Source: Paratrimastix pyriformis (taxonomy: Eukaryota > Preaxostyla > Paratrimastigidae). From it: DNA of 22,686 bases. The position numbers and the translations under genes were made by a program. Under the pieces are notes generated by a model. It had not been told where the DNA came from. It was given only the letters and a program-made list of their open reading frames with translations, and made no database searches. The DNA is taken from assembly GCA_027972325.1 (NCBI GenBank), contig JAPMOS010000371.1:1-22686 (forward strand), given 5' to 3'. Below, piece after piece: positions 1 through 8,805 of the stretch. The first letter of the stretch is position 1; every line of letters begins with the position of its first letter.

Positions 1-180
1 TGGTGGTGACTGGTGGTGGTTTTCAGTTAGCCTCCCACGAGGCTGCACTAACACGAGAAAGAAAGAAAGAAAGGTGGGCGGTGGTGGTGGTGGGCGGTGG
101 TGGTGGTGGGTGGTGGTGGTGGGCGGTGGTGGTTGTGGTGGTCTGGTGGTGGTCGGAGAAATCAGACAAAGAAATCAACA
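1..180. repeat. TGG-rich simple repeat
   Basis: The stretch is an imperfect (TGG/CGG)n microsatellite, densest from about 75 to 160, with a short (GAAA)n run near 56-70. The open frames through it give only Val/Gly/Trp homopolymers and look like artefacts of the repeat. A similar purer (TGG)n tract lies at about 21310-21352. Confidence 0.85.
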
Positions 181-182
181 CA

Positions 183-530
183 TGTGAACGGGGCCAATAG
201 AAACCACGCGCACGCCCCTCCTATAGAAAATCACACCGACCCCGTCCGAAGGGCCCCCGGGGCCCCGGGGCTCCCCCGGGGCCTGGGTCTGGGGTGCCTA
301 TGGGGTGGTAGGGCAGGGCCCAGCCCGGTGTTGTTGGTGCCGCAGGCTGGGCGGACCCCCGGGTCGGGGGTATACCCGGGGTGTGAAATGTCAAAGAGGT
401 CTGCATGTGGGGAACTGAGGCACGAGGACCGGGCTTGTTGGCAGTGTACAGGGGGCCCCTTGGCCACTCTGGGGCGGGCACCAGACCCGGGCTGGGACGC
501 ACCGGGCTGAGTGGGGTTGAGGAAGTGTAC
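183..530 (+). repeat. GC-rich dispersed repeat Y, copy 1
   Basis: From the words gtgaacgggg and caatagaaac onward this stretch aligns by eye with 20164-20480. Shared blocks include gggcctgggtctggg, gggtatacccgggg and cagacccgggctgg, interrupted by small gaps. The two copies look roughly three-quarters identical, so the repeat is old or fast-changing. The open frames are low-complexity Pro/Gly/Arg shadows in both copies and no coding signal is conserved. It could be a terminal or UTR piece of a larger element. Confidence 0.7.
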
Positions 531-571
531 CTTTCCGGACCCCCTTTCGTCTTCGGTCATGGTTGTTGGTC

Positions 572-830
572 ATGTGGGTGGAAGTGGTCGACAAACCGCT
601 CATGCCTCGTAATCTACACTCCATGGGGTCTCTGCGAATGTATGCAGATCGGGCCGCTGACGCATGGTTGGGTGCGGGTGACTATGCGAATCAGTGTCAT
701 GTCGAGGACTGACTTCTCCTGTCTCTCTGCACCCAACCATGCGTCAGCGGCCCGATCTGCATATTCGCAGAGACCCCATGGAGTGTAGATTACGCGGCAC
801 TAGCGGTTTGCCGTCCACATCCACCCCCAT
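572..830. mobile_element. Foldback (long inverted repeat) element
   Basis: Left arm 572-675 and right arm 729-830 are reverse complements over about 100 bp with only a few mismatches and one 2-bp indel, around a loop of about 53 bp (676-728). The outer ends read atgtgggtgga and, on the other strand, atgggggtgga. No open frame of substance lies inside. No target-site duplication is visible at the arm ends, so it may be a non-autonomous DNA element or an inverted duplication. It ends 3 bp before the 5' boundary of gene copy A at 834. Confidence 0.75.
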
Positions 831-833
831 CCT

Positions 834-1230
834 CCCCGGGGTCGAGTTGACCTTCAAGCGTTTGAATTTCTCCGCAGAAGATGGCTGATTCTGAATCTGT
901 GACTATGTCTGATGTTGAGAAGGAGGCGGCTGCGCAACTGCCCGTGTGCAACAACACAAGCGTGCGGCCGAGAAGAGTGCGGCAGAGGCGGCGGCTCCTG
1001 CAAGGATGAGGGAGAGCCCATGTTGGGATCAGGTCTGTTTGGTTGAGTGCCGCAAACGAAGCGCCCTGAGTTGGGGCCGGCGGCTTGGCGTGATCCTGAC
1101 GATCTTTTTTGTGCTGCAGGCTAATGGTGCTACGCTCTTGTTCCCTGATGGGAATCCTCTATCCTATGCTGAAATTCAGGCGTCTTTTGCGGGCGCTGCG
1201 GTGGAGGGGTCTTTCCCCGAATTCTCAATT
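834..1230 (+). pseudogene. Gene copy A, 5' part (coiled-coil/hydrophobic/RRM-like family)
   Basis: From ccccggggtcgag at 834 this copy is nearly identical to copy B (15391 onward). The start ATG is at 881, in the same context as copy B (ccgcagaag ATG). Early in the frame it lacks 4 bp that copy B has (gcgcaa then ctgcccg, against gcgcaagaggctgcccg), so the frame from 881 shifts; an internal ATG at 946 reopens the family frame. The frame then gives the charged Ala/Glu/Lys-rich helix, the hydrophobic stretch around ILTIFFVLQA and the following domain up to PEFSI, where an LTR element interrupts it. It is not functional as it stands. I do not recognise the family. Confidence 0.8.
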
Positions 1231-1315
1231 TGTGGGCAGGGTGGGTGCAGAGAGGGTGCCTGCACGAGTATATTACCCAGGAGAACTATCCTATTCCAAA
1301 CGCCTAACACGCACA
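1231..1315 (-). repeat. LTR (3' LTR in element orientation)
   Basis: This 85-bp repeat matches 3094-3178 exactly by eye, has TG...CA ends and abuts target duplication AATT at 1227-1230. It is unusually short for an LTR of this superfamily. Confidence 0.9.
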
Positions 1316-1450
1316 CTACCCCCCTTCGAGACGAAGACACAAGTGAGGGAGAGGAAGGGGAATGGCAAAGGCAGGGCGAAGAAGACGGATGGAATAGACA
1401 AAACAAAGGGAAAGAAGTTCGGCTTTACGACAAACGACAAGTCAAGACCC

Positions 1451-2356
1451 CTACCCCTTCCCCCTCGCGGCCTTGTGGGCCCGACGGGGCTGGCCACGAG
1501 GCTTGGGCTGGGGCCGATCCTCCGAACCAGGCCGGGCATCAGGGTGAGCCCGGACGTATTCCTTCACCTGTGCGTTCCCAGCACAGTTCTCGTCCGGCTC
1601 CCAGGTCTCATCGGCGTCGGAATAGCCGAGCCAATGCACCAGGAACTCAAGGATTAGGGAAAGCCAGTCATCAATCTGTCTCTTCACAAAGGCCTCCTTT
1701 TTCCTGTGAAAACGCCGGGGAGGGGTCGAGACAGGGCTGGCTCCAGGCAAGAGCTGGACCCGAAAAGGCTCCATCACCGCGGGGGAAGAGGTGAGTCCCC
1801 CGAAAAGATGCGCATACTCGCCGAGAAGGTCGGTAACCTGCTGGGCCTCAGGGTCGGTGAGCACATCACGGCGAACAACAGGAAGGGTCGGTGCGGCCTT
1901 CCCAGAGTGAGGCTGATCAGGCGCGGGTGCAATCCACACAGGCGGGGATTCCGAAACTCCAGAAGGCGGAGTGGCAAGAGTGGCAATGCGCGGAGCAGCA
2001 AGAGCAAGGGCGGCCAAATCAGGTTGGCCGTCAGAATCAAGAGCACCAAGGGGACCGGCCAAAACCAGGCGTCCCACAATGGCCTCACCACCATAATCAT
2101 CATCACCCAGATCGTTGTCGTCATCACCAACAGGGATGTTGAGAGGAGTGATGGTTGGAGTATCACCAAGAACAAGGCCATGCCCGCGCAATTCAGAGAG
2201 ACCAACCAAGATCAACGGGTCACGACCCAGATGGTACAAGACGGCCTGTTGAGGCTTGCATTCGGGGCTCAGCCTCAAAGTAACGGGACTGAAACGCTGA
2301 ACAGAAGTACGACTGCCATCAGCGAGCAATACCGAGCGAACCGGGCCGTCCTCCAC
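1451..2356 (-). pseudogene. Protease/RT-like and chromodomain remnant of the LTR fossil
   Basis: The minus-strand frame resembles the end of a Ty3/Gypsy aspartic protease region followed by the start of reverse transcriptase. It contains the familiar pattern of an acidic/hydrophobic helix, pGaxPvxxPPRR-like words (LLPGASPVSTPPRRFHR) and a linker to the palm. It also contains a chromodomain-like tail (FLVHWLGYSDADETWEPDEN), the hallmark of chromoviruses. It is a fossil and far from complete. The family assignment rests on these motifs. Confidence 0.8.
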
Positions 2357-2443
2357 GACCGGTAGTGCCAGATCATGCGCAAAGCCGGTGAGATAACGGA
2401 AATCATTGCGCCAGTGTCCAGGAGAGCGGGCGCGGACACCCGT

Positions 2444-3051
2444 TCACAACAACCGTTGTGGTAAGCTGAGGGTCAAGCTTCCCGAAAGATGGGAAAGTGA
2501 CAGCGGTGGTAGCTGCCCCAGAGCATGGAGTGGTGGCCACAACAGAAGCTGAAGGTGCGGGGGTGCCAGCCGGTACGACAGAGGTGACAGGCCCAACAGG
2601 AGTGGGAGGAACCCCATCAACAAACCTGAGGAACTTCCAAATATGTTCCTCAAGTGAGAAGCGATTTGCTCAGACGTCGGTGGAGGAGAAAAAACAAGCG
2701 ATGCCAAAGACGAGTTCGGAGAAAATTTGATTTCGGTCGAGAGATGTCGTAAAGCGAATCAAAGAGATCTTCACAAGAATCGAAGCAATGTTGATTGTAA
2801 CGCAAAAGAATACCCACCGCAGAAGGAGGGACCAATTGCCTCAAATCAACAGGAAGGCCATCAATCGATCCAATAGTCTGTGAGATGGTGTCCTCAAATC
2901 TCACACACTCTTCAAAGTTCAAGATGTTGCGGAGGCGAGGAAGACTCGGCAAAGGTGAAACAAAAGCTTCCGGCTTCATGCTCCGAATCTTCGACGGCAA
3001 AAGAATGGTGGCGAATTTCTGTCTAGACATGGTGTAACGGTTACCAGGCAC
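2444..3051 (-). pseudogene. Gag-like remnant of the LTR fossil
   Basis: Minus-strand frames just inside the 5' LTR begin with MSRQKFATILLPSKIRSM in the position expected of Gag. They contain a helical, Leu-rich region without a recognisable zinc knuckle. The assignment to Gag is by position within the element only. It is broken. Confidence 0.5.
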
Positions 3052-3093
3052 TAGTTGAAATCAAGAAAAAGGAGAAGTGCCCAGTATCGATAC

Positions 3094-3178
3094 TGTGGGC
3101 AGGGTGGGTGCAGAGAGGGTGCCTGCACGAGTATATTACCCAGGAGAACTATCCTATTCCAAACGCCTAACACGCACA
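3094..3178 (-). repeat. LTR (5' LTR in element orientation)
   Basis: This is the partner of 1231-1315 and is followed by AATT at 3179-3182. On the minus strand the internal sequence starts with the small palindrome gtatcgatac. A tggtaacc word lies about 45 bp inside the LTR, just before a Gag-like start; I cannot decide which segment, if any, is the primer-binding site. Confidence 0.88.
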
Positions 3179-3380
3179 AATTCTATTCGATCGTCCGACG
3201 GCCGAGCAGTTCACAAGGGTTGAGGAACTTGGCCATAAGTTTCATGCTACTGTGAGGCCTATTGTGGCTGTGGCGACTGAATTCCGGCCGGACATCATCA
3301 CTACAACGCTCTTCAAGGCGATGCTTGCTGGCTTTCCGACGGAGGCCAGTGAAGAGGATGTGGCGACATGGTTGGGAAGG
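3179..3380 (+). pseudogene. Gene copy A, continuation after the LTR element
   Basis: Directly after the target duplication the frame resumes as in copy B (LFDRPTAEQFTRVEELG, then ATLAGFPTEASEEDV-like sequence) and runs to VATWLGR. At 3381 the similarity to copy B stops and repeat X begins. Copy A is therefore truncated there, and the C-terminal half of the gene is absent from this locus. The differences from copy B are scattered single bases, so the duplication is recent. Confidence 0.85.
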
Positions 3381-4536
3381 TGTTCCAGGGTTTCTGTGGA
3401 CGCTATAGACATTGAGATTTCTATAGAAAAAAGCCCGACGCTCTGGCCTCCGGGTTTTCGTGGACAGACCCTCCCCACTCGGCCTGTCTGTAGTGAGGGC
3501 CCGCGGGTTTTGGGACTGGTTTCGAGATCCTGGTACTCGGGGAGGAAAAAAATAATGTGTGTGCAAAAGAACGGACCTTGCGCGGTGAGTATGGGGTGGT
3601 GGGCCACTAAGGTGGGAGGGCCTCCGGCCCGGGTGGGTGGGGTGATGAAGATTCTGCATTCGGAAAAAAGTGTTCCGATCCAAATGCCAAGTGGACTAAT
3701 AAGAAGCTGTGAGATGAACTCGTGGGTTGTGTGGTGAGTGGGACTCCGGTGCCAAGTGGTGCCAATGAAATGAGGATAAACTAATGTATGAAGTGACCGA
3801 AGTGAGTTGAGACCTGAAAGTGCAGTGAATGATTGTGCGAATAAATAAAGTGGTGAAAGAAGAGAACTCGTGGGAGGGATGGAGGAAAGTGATAAGTGAT
3901 TCCCATCCCTAAAAAAGCGATAAAGCAGCGATCTATTCGAAAAGGGAGCAATGAAATACATAAGCAAACACACCAGAAAAAAAAGATTAGCCAGAAAAAA
4001 AAAAGCGCCGCGACCAAAGGCGGCTGGGAAATTGACGCGTTCAAAAAAAGGCAGAGATTCTGAAGCGCGGGTTGAAGCCGCCCCGGTCGTTTTTGAATCT
4101 TGTTGGGGTCCCACGACCCCCGTGCAGCGGGCTTTTCGGCCATGTTGCCGTTTTGAAAAATTCTTTGTTTGATTGCGCTTTGTTTTCCGTTCCCAAAATA
4201 GGGTACAGATTCATTTTTTTTTCCCCATTCTTTTATTTGGATGCCCGTGCAGCGGCTTTTCAAGGTTTGGCTAGAACAGGGTGTCCGGCCGTTAGGTGCC
4301 GCTAGTTTGGTGAGGTGAAAACCGGGTACAGATTCACTCGTTTTCGCGCTACGAGGCCATCATCGATGGCCGGTTCCGGTTTGTGGAAACCAGTCCCTTT
4401 TCATGAACAGACCCTCCCAAATCCTCCTTGCTTCACTTTCACCTTGCTTCACCCTGACGCACTTCCTCCTCCTTTTTTCGAGACAAAACGTCGAGCCTCT
4501 TTTTCTCTAATTTCGGATCAAAAAGAGAACCAGATT
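3381..4536 (-). repeat. Repeat X, copy 1 (split by a TIR element)
   Basis: 3381-3511 plus 4402-4536 match 15122-15387 nearly base for base, starting tgttccaggg and ending gagaaccagatt. Inside are three degenerate repeats of the type gggtttt(c)gtggacagacc. If read on the minus strand, both copies share one end (3381 and 15122). The other end runs on past 4536 only in copy 1, where a coding remnant adjoins it. That pattern would suit 3'-end copies of a retroelement with variable 5' truncation. The orientation is inferred. Confidence 0.75.
3512..4397. mobile_element. Non-autonomous TIR DNA element, 886 bp
   Basis: The ends are GGGACTGGTTTC (3512-3523) and its reverse complement GAAACCAGTCCC (4386-4397). 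TTTT is present on both sides (3508-3511 and 4398-4401), and the second X copy reads gggttttcatgaac with a single TTTT, giving an empty site. Beyond 12 bp the ends diverge. The interior is A/T-richer than its surroundings, has poly-A and poly-T runs and two copies of cccgtgcagcgg (about 4128 and 4241), and carries no convincing ORF. A 3- or 4-bp duplication with GGG-starting ends does not single out a superfamily; Harbinger-like is one option. Confidence 0.85.
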
Positions 4537-4538
4537 CA

Positions 4539-4730
4539 TTACTCGTCTTCGTCTTCGTCTTCGTCTTGGGGGTTGGCGTTGTAGTCGTTGTTGCCAGTGT
4601 CGTCATCCGAATCAGGGTAGTCGTTATCGCCGGCAAACCATTCATCTTCGTCATCATCGGCTACCGGCACGTTCTCGGGAAGGGGCACGGATTCCGCACG
4701 GGTTCGGGCTCAGCCACAAGGACAGGAACG
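4539..4730 (-). pseudogene. Acidic C-terminal coding remnant
   Basis: On the minus strand a frame beginning near 4690 reads VPLPENVPVADDDEDEWF and continues through alternating Asp/Asn/Tyr to a run of DEDEDEDE, then TAA (4539-4541). This looks like the acidic tail of a real protein rather than chance. A second frame just upstream (VLVAEPEPV) would continue it after a shift. The tail-end repeat (TCGTCT)n at about 4542-4568 encodes the Asp/Glu run. The stop lies 2 bp from the edge of repeat X, so X may be the 3' UTR of this gene or element. The identity is unknown. Confidence 0.4.
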
Positions 4731-4801
4731 GGCAGACTTCCCCCGGTTGAAGTCTCGGCGCTACACGTTCCCTTTGCTCCGCGTTCCGCCCGTTTCTGGC
4801 C

Positions 4802-4915
4802 ATGGAGATCGCAACTGAGCATGACGAGCTCAGTAAGGACGATTCCAACTTTATTATGGATCACGCCGAGATCACGGCGGGACAATTTTTGCACTACCGA
4901 GTCACCGACCTCGGT
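4802..4915 (+). other. Unassigned stretch between acidic remnant and MITE
   Basis: A short plus-strand frame (starting MEIATEHDELSKDDSNF) runs into the MITE at 4917. It has a plausible composition but no recognisable family and no supporting copy in the window. The overlapping minus-strand frame is equally open, so I do not assign a strand with confidence. Confidence 0.2.
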
Positions 4916-4916
4916 A

Positions 4917-5154
4917 CCGACCCTGTGAGGTCGGAAATGTGTGACGTTGAGGTCAGCAGCCGAGGTCGGCCGAGGTCGGTGCCGAGGTCGGCCGAGGTCG
5001 GTGCCGAGGTCGGCCGAGCGTTGCCATCGGCACCGACCGGCTGACCTCAACTGACCAGCCGACCTCGGCCGCTGACCTTGGCCGACCTCGGCCGACCTCG
5101 GCCGACCTCGGCTGCTGACCTCAACGTCACACATTTCCGACCTCACAGGGTCGG
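4917..5154. mobile_element. Palindromic MITE with 63-bp perfect TIRs and TA duplication
   Basis: The element begins CCGACCCTGTGAGGTCGG and ends with its reverse complement. The two arms match without error for 63 bp. The centre is made of repeated gccgaggtcg-type decamers in both orientations. TA flanks both sides (4915-4916 and 5155-5156), as for Tc1/mariner-type targets. No coding capacity is present. It sits exactly at the point where the first LINE copy stops resembling the second, inside the RNase H coding region. Confidence 0.88.
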
Positions 5155-5156
5155 TA

Positions 5157-6340
5157 CACCTGAAACGCCGCCGTCTTTCCTTCCGGCTTCTTGTCACTCC
5201 CATCGGTATAAAACAACCTCCATTCCGCCTCTGGCTCCACCACTCTTACTTCCACCTCATCACACTCCGCCATCAACTCCTCCCGCCTTTCCACAATACC
5301 TCGTCCCTCACCAGCCCTCGCCCTCCCCATCTTGTTCCCCTCCCTCCACCTGCCCTTCCGCCCTCCTCTTCTTCTCGCTCGCCTCAATCTGCATCCGACC
5401 CCTCCTCCCCATCTTCTTTCTCGCTCCTTCCTTCTTACTCTCCCCTTTCCCACCCATCCTCCCTCCCATGTTTCCTCCGTTTCACCACTGCCACCTTCCC
5501 CGACGCACTGCAACTTTGCTTGCCTCTTGACTCTTGGTTTCGCTTCCCCCGACCGCCCAACCCCGACTCCCCTCACTCCTTCCTTCATTCCCCTTATCTG
5601 CCTTCCTCCTTTTCCTTCTCCACTCTCCGCCTTTTCCGCCCCTCCTCCGCCGACTCCTCCTCCCGAATCCGCCTCGCCAATTGCAGATAGTCCGGACTCA
5701 CCCTGTTACCATACAGACACACCCGCTTTTTGATCGTCTCCACACTGCGGCATCACCCCTTTCCAATGAAATCTTCCCCTATGATGAGGTCCGCCACACT
5801 CCGAATCTTCCTTTTCATGAGGGTCTGTCTGTGCTTCTTTGTTATCTTGCAGGGCTCCGCCATCTCTTCCAGTGTCGTCGGCATGCCGTACTTCACTTCC
5901 TCCTTCAGTTTCTCACCGTCCCTCAGGATCGCCATGTCTCTCCTGTGCATCACCTGCAACGCCCCAATCACCACCCCGGCATCTTCTCCTGCCCGTGCAT
6001 CTTCACCCACTTCCCTGCATCATCCAACAGCGGCTCACGCGTCGTCCACAATTTCTGCAGCAGCACGATCTCCTCCCTCAGCACCACTCCACACCCCTGC
6101 TCGTCCGCCATCCTCCCCAGAATTTGTGTCATCACCATCATATCATGGACATCAATCGGGTCCTTCAGCCCCATACCCCTTCCTCCTCCGGAAAGAACAG
6201 CACCTCTGCCGGGTCGCATTTCCCAATACAACCTCCGATTTCCCTGAACACCCTCGCATATCTCTGCTTCAGTGTTTCCAAGTCCCTTGTCGGCATTGGG
6301 CACTGCCTCGCCGTGTATTGTAGGCAAGTCGAGACACACT
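5157..6340 (-). pseudogene. LINE connecting region and start of RNase H
   Basis: After the RT thumb, minus-strand frames continue as helical sequence (GLKDPIDVHDMMVMTQILGR; KITKKHRQTLMKRKIRSV). A low-complexity Arg/Gly/Glu segment (about 5560-5280) follows, and then FYTDGSDKKPEGKTAAF (about 5212-5160), the first strand and first catalytic Asp of RNase H. The segment from about 5660 to 5160 aligns with 20163-19790 in LINE copy 2. The domain is cut off at the MITE. Confidence 0.75.
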
Positions 6341-6342
6341 CA

Positions 6343-7516
6343 TTAATCATTTGCACCATCAACCTCGGAGGGACCTTCTTGTCCATGAGCCTGTGCAGTC
6401 GCCCACATTTTCTGGATCACCTTCTCCGTGTTGACCTTCATGTTCATCTCCTCATCTATCCATATCCCAAGATACCGAATTGCTCCACCCTTTTGCTGCA
6501 CTCTGATCTTTCGACCCTCTCCCAGATCCAAGTCCGTCTTCCCCTTCACCCCGCCACACAGGTAGTCACACTTGCTCCACGACAGCTCCATACCAGCCTC
6601 TTCCACTTTCCGCCTTACCGTATTCACCAAACGGACCATCTGTTCCCTTGTTCTCGTCACCAACATAATGTCGTCCGCAAATGCCAACACCTTTACCTTC
6701 CTGCCGCTATCCAGAATATAGCCCCCTCCTGTCGTCTCACCTCCGCCAAGACTCCTTCCATGAAGGAGATAAACAGCAGGCAGGACAACGGGTCCCCTTG
6801 ACTAATTCCTCTCTCAATGTCATAGCTATCCGTCAACCCGTACCCCGTGATCACCCGCGCCTTTCTCCCCTCATACAAGCTGTCCACATACCTGACAAAT
6901 TCCTCTTCCACCCCATCCTTCTCAACCCCTCCTGAGCGCCTCCATGTCAACTGTATCATAGGCCTTTCTTATATCTAGCGCGCACATGTGGAACTCCTTA
7001 CCTCCCATAATCTTCGAGTCCGTCAACACCCCAAAATCTCGGCAATAGGCGTCTCAATCCTCCGATCCCTCAGGAAACCAAACTGCTCCGCCCCGAATAC
7101 CCCTTTTCAACGCACCAGTCTTGAAATCTCGAGGCAATCACTACCTGCAGTCCTTTCAAAAACCTGTATTAAAGTTATAGGCCTTCTGCCGGCCGGATCC
7201 CCGGATGCTCCGTCTGCGATTTGGTTGCCATATAGACCGAGCTGAGTTTCAGCTCCTCAGGAACCTCAGACTTCTCCAACATCTCGTTGTATCGCCTCCC
7301 CAACCACTCCTTAATTTCGTCCTGACAAGCATGGACCATCTCCGCCGTCACTCCATCCGGGCCAGCCGCTTTCCCGTCCGGCAACGCCCCCAGTATTGTC
7401 TGGATATCATGCGTCGTCAGAGGGCCATAATTACCCTTCCACCCACGCCTCCCGTTACCTCCTTCAGTCTTTGCCCCCGTCCCCCACCGGCAGCTTCCTT
7501 TTGCAAGCCCCGCCAT
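6343..7516 (-). pseudogene. LINE reverse transcriptase domain
   Basis: RT motifs run in order: LPDGKAAGPDGVTAEM (motif 0/1, near 7378), ALDIRKAYDTVD (motif A with catalytic Asp, near 6945-6985), GISQGDPLSCLLF (motif B, near 6809), LAFADDIMLV (motif C, FADD, near 6687), SWSKCDYL (motif D) and IRYLGIWID (motif E). The set is complete, but it is spread over at least three frames, with stops between motif 1 and motif A. The FADD box and SQGDPLS are typical of non-LTR elements, not of retroviral RTs. Confidence 0.9.
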
Positions 7517-8106
7517 GAATCCCCACCATCCCTCTTAACCTCCGCCGGGTCCGACACCACCCTGTCCATCTTCCCTCCGCATTTCGAGTCACGTAGGTTG
7601 TAATTGGCGCCGCGCCATCCGTCATGATACCCTTATAGATACGCTTGCGCTTTCCCTCCAATGCCCTATCTCTCTTACCATAATGCACCAACCTCATCTT
7701 CGCCAACTGTTTCAACATCTCCTTCCTCTTATTCAAGTCCTCCTCCGCCAGCGCTCTCCTCCTCAATTTCTTTATCCTGAAAGGCTCAAAATCTCGATCC
7801 GTATTCATCACATCCCTATAGCCAAAACGCAGCCAGCTGTTACCCGAAGAAACTCACTCATCTGTTCAAATGATGGCTCCTCCCCTTCACAGCTGCCTCT
7901 CGCAACATTTGCGCAACCTTCCCACGGTACTTTTCCATTTTCCCAACCATAACATCATACTCCTCCTTCTTCTTGTCCCGCAACAGTGCCTCCACCTCCG
8001 TCCGGGAAGGGCAGATGGCCACCTTCCTCCGAGCCATTTTCACCGCAGAGGCGCCATGTTTCGGAGATCCGTTACAATCATGTGGTGATCCGTGACCGCC
8101 TGCCAC
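7464..8106 (-). pseudogene. LINE linker between endonuclease and RT
   Basis: Two minus-strand frames (8106-7858 and 7811-7464) are rich in Lys/Arg/Glu helices (ARRKVAICPSRTEVEALLRDKK; KKLRRRALAEEDLNKRKEM). They lie where LINE proteins carry a basic helical linker before the RT. No separate domain is recognisable. The frame changes between the two segments. Confidence 0.6.
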
Positions 8107-8805
8107 TGAATCTCATCATTCCGCCAAACAAACAAATTGTCCAGCACCCTCCCCATTGTCCCCTGCGTCGACAGACACAAATCCAACCGGGCCCTCCCCC
8201 TTCCCTTCATGCTCTTCCTCTTTCGCCACCGTCCCACCCTTCCGGCTCCGGATAAAGTTATCTCCCCGCCTTCCCAACCATCTTCGCCACATCATACAAT
8301 CCCAGTTTCTCTTGCTCCCCTCCTTCCTTAGCCCATCCGTTCGCATCTGTGTACACCACGACTCCTCTCCCATCCGACGCCCCCGCCACACACTCCTCCA
8401 ACCGCTCCAAGATCACACTCCTTACCCTCACGTTCGCCTCTCCGTCTCCAGTAGGAAAATACATGTTGATGAGTCTCATCTGATTCTTCCCCTCCGTCCA
8501 GTCCATAAACATGAGATAACCAGGAATCACCTCCGTAATCTTTCGCACTGCCACTTGCAATGTTTTCTATACCCAATCATCACCCCCTCTCGGGTGCCTC
8601 TTAACAGACTCCTCCGCCACTGAGCTCCTCCAGCACCACCCCTTCATCCATTTTTCCTGCAAAAACTCCTTGTTGTCCCTCGTTCCTTTCGTCTCCTGCA
8701 AGAGCGCTATGTCCGTTCGACCCACCTTTAGCAAATCTTCTACATTTTTCTTTTTCCATTCCGAGCCCAGCCCCGCACATTCCATCCGACCACCCTCACC
8801 CGATC
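8040..8805 (-). pseudogene. LINE AP-type endonuclease domain
   Basis: The exonuclease-endonuclease-phosphatase motifs appear in order across three frames: VRVVGWNVRGW (metal-binding Asn), IALLQETKG (metal-binding Glu), LINMYFPTGDGE then VVVYTDANG (the GDFN-like catalytic site, here with TDAN), RLDLCLST (the RIDYI-like strand) and TDHHMIVTDL (the SDH catalytic His). This is the target-nicking domain used in target-primed reverse transcription. The frame changes between motifs show decay. Confidence 0.85.

Larger units (their letters stand above)
1231..3178 (-). mobile_element. Small Ty3/Gypsy-type chromodomain LTR element (fossil)
   Basis: Direct repeats of 85 bp at 1231-1315 and 3094-3178 begin TGTGGGCAGG and end AACACGCACA, giving the usual TG...CA ends, and I see no difference between them. 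The 4-bp AATT is duplicated outside (1227-1230 and 3179-3182), and copy B of the host gene carries the uninterrupted site with one AATT. A purine run sits just inside the 1231-1315 LTR on the minus strand, as expected of a polypurine tract. Coding remnants read on the minus strand: Gag-like, then protease/RT-like, then chromodomain. At about 1.95 kb it is far shorter than an autonomous element and is clearly broken, with several breaks. The identical LTRs suggest a young insertion, though 85 bp gives poor dating resolution. Confidence 0.9.

Noticed and set aside
61-510. Frames in the TGG-rich and GC-rich start of the window
   Set aside because: Homopolymer-like Val/Gly/Trp and Pro/Gly peptides not conserved in the second copy of repeat Y.
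1231-3178. Host gene with a long intron between 1230 and 3179
   Set aside because: The interval has matching TG...CA end repeats and a duplicated AATT, and copy B lacks it entirely, so it is an insertion, not an intron.
3242-4114. A 290-residue minus-strand frame with hydrophobic stretches (FFFLANLFFLVCLLMYF)
   Set aside because: It runs across the boundary of repeat X and the TIR element, and the hydrophobic part comes from poly-A/T runs; no conservation supports it.
5332-6801. Long plus-strand frames rich in Ser/Pro/Leu/His across 5332-6801
   Set aside because: They are antisense shadows of the minus-strand LINE, whose RT and RNase H motifs are clear on the other strand.
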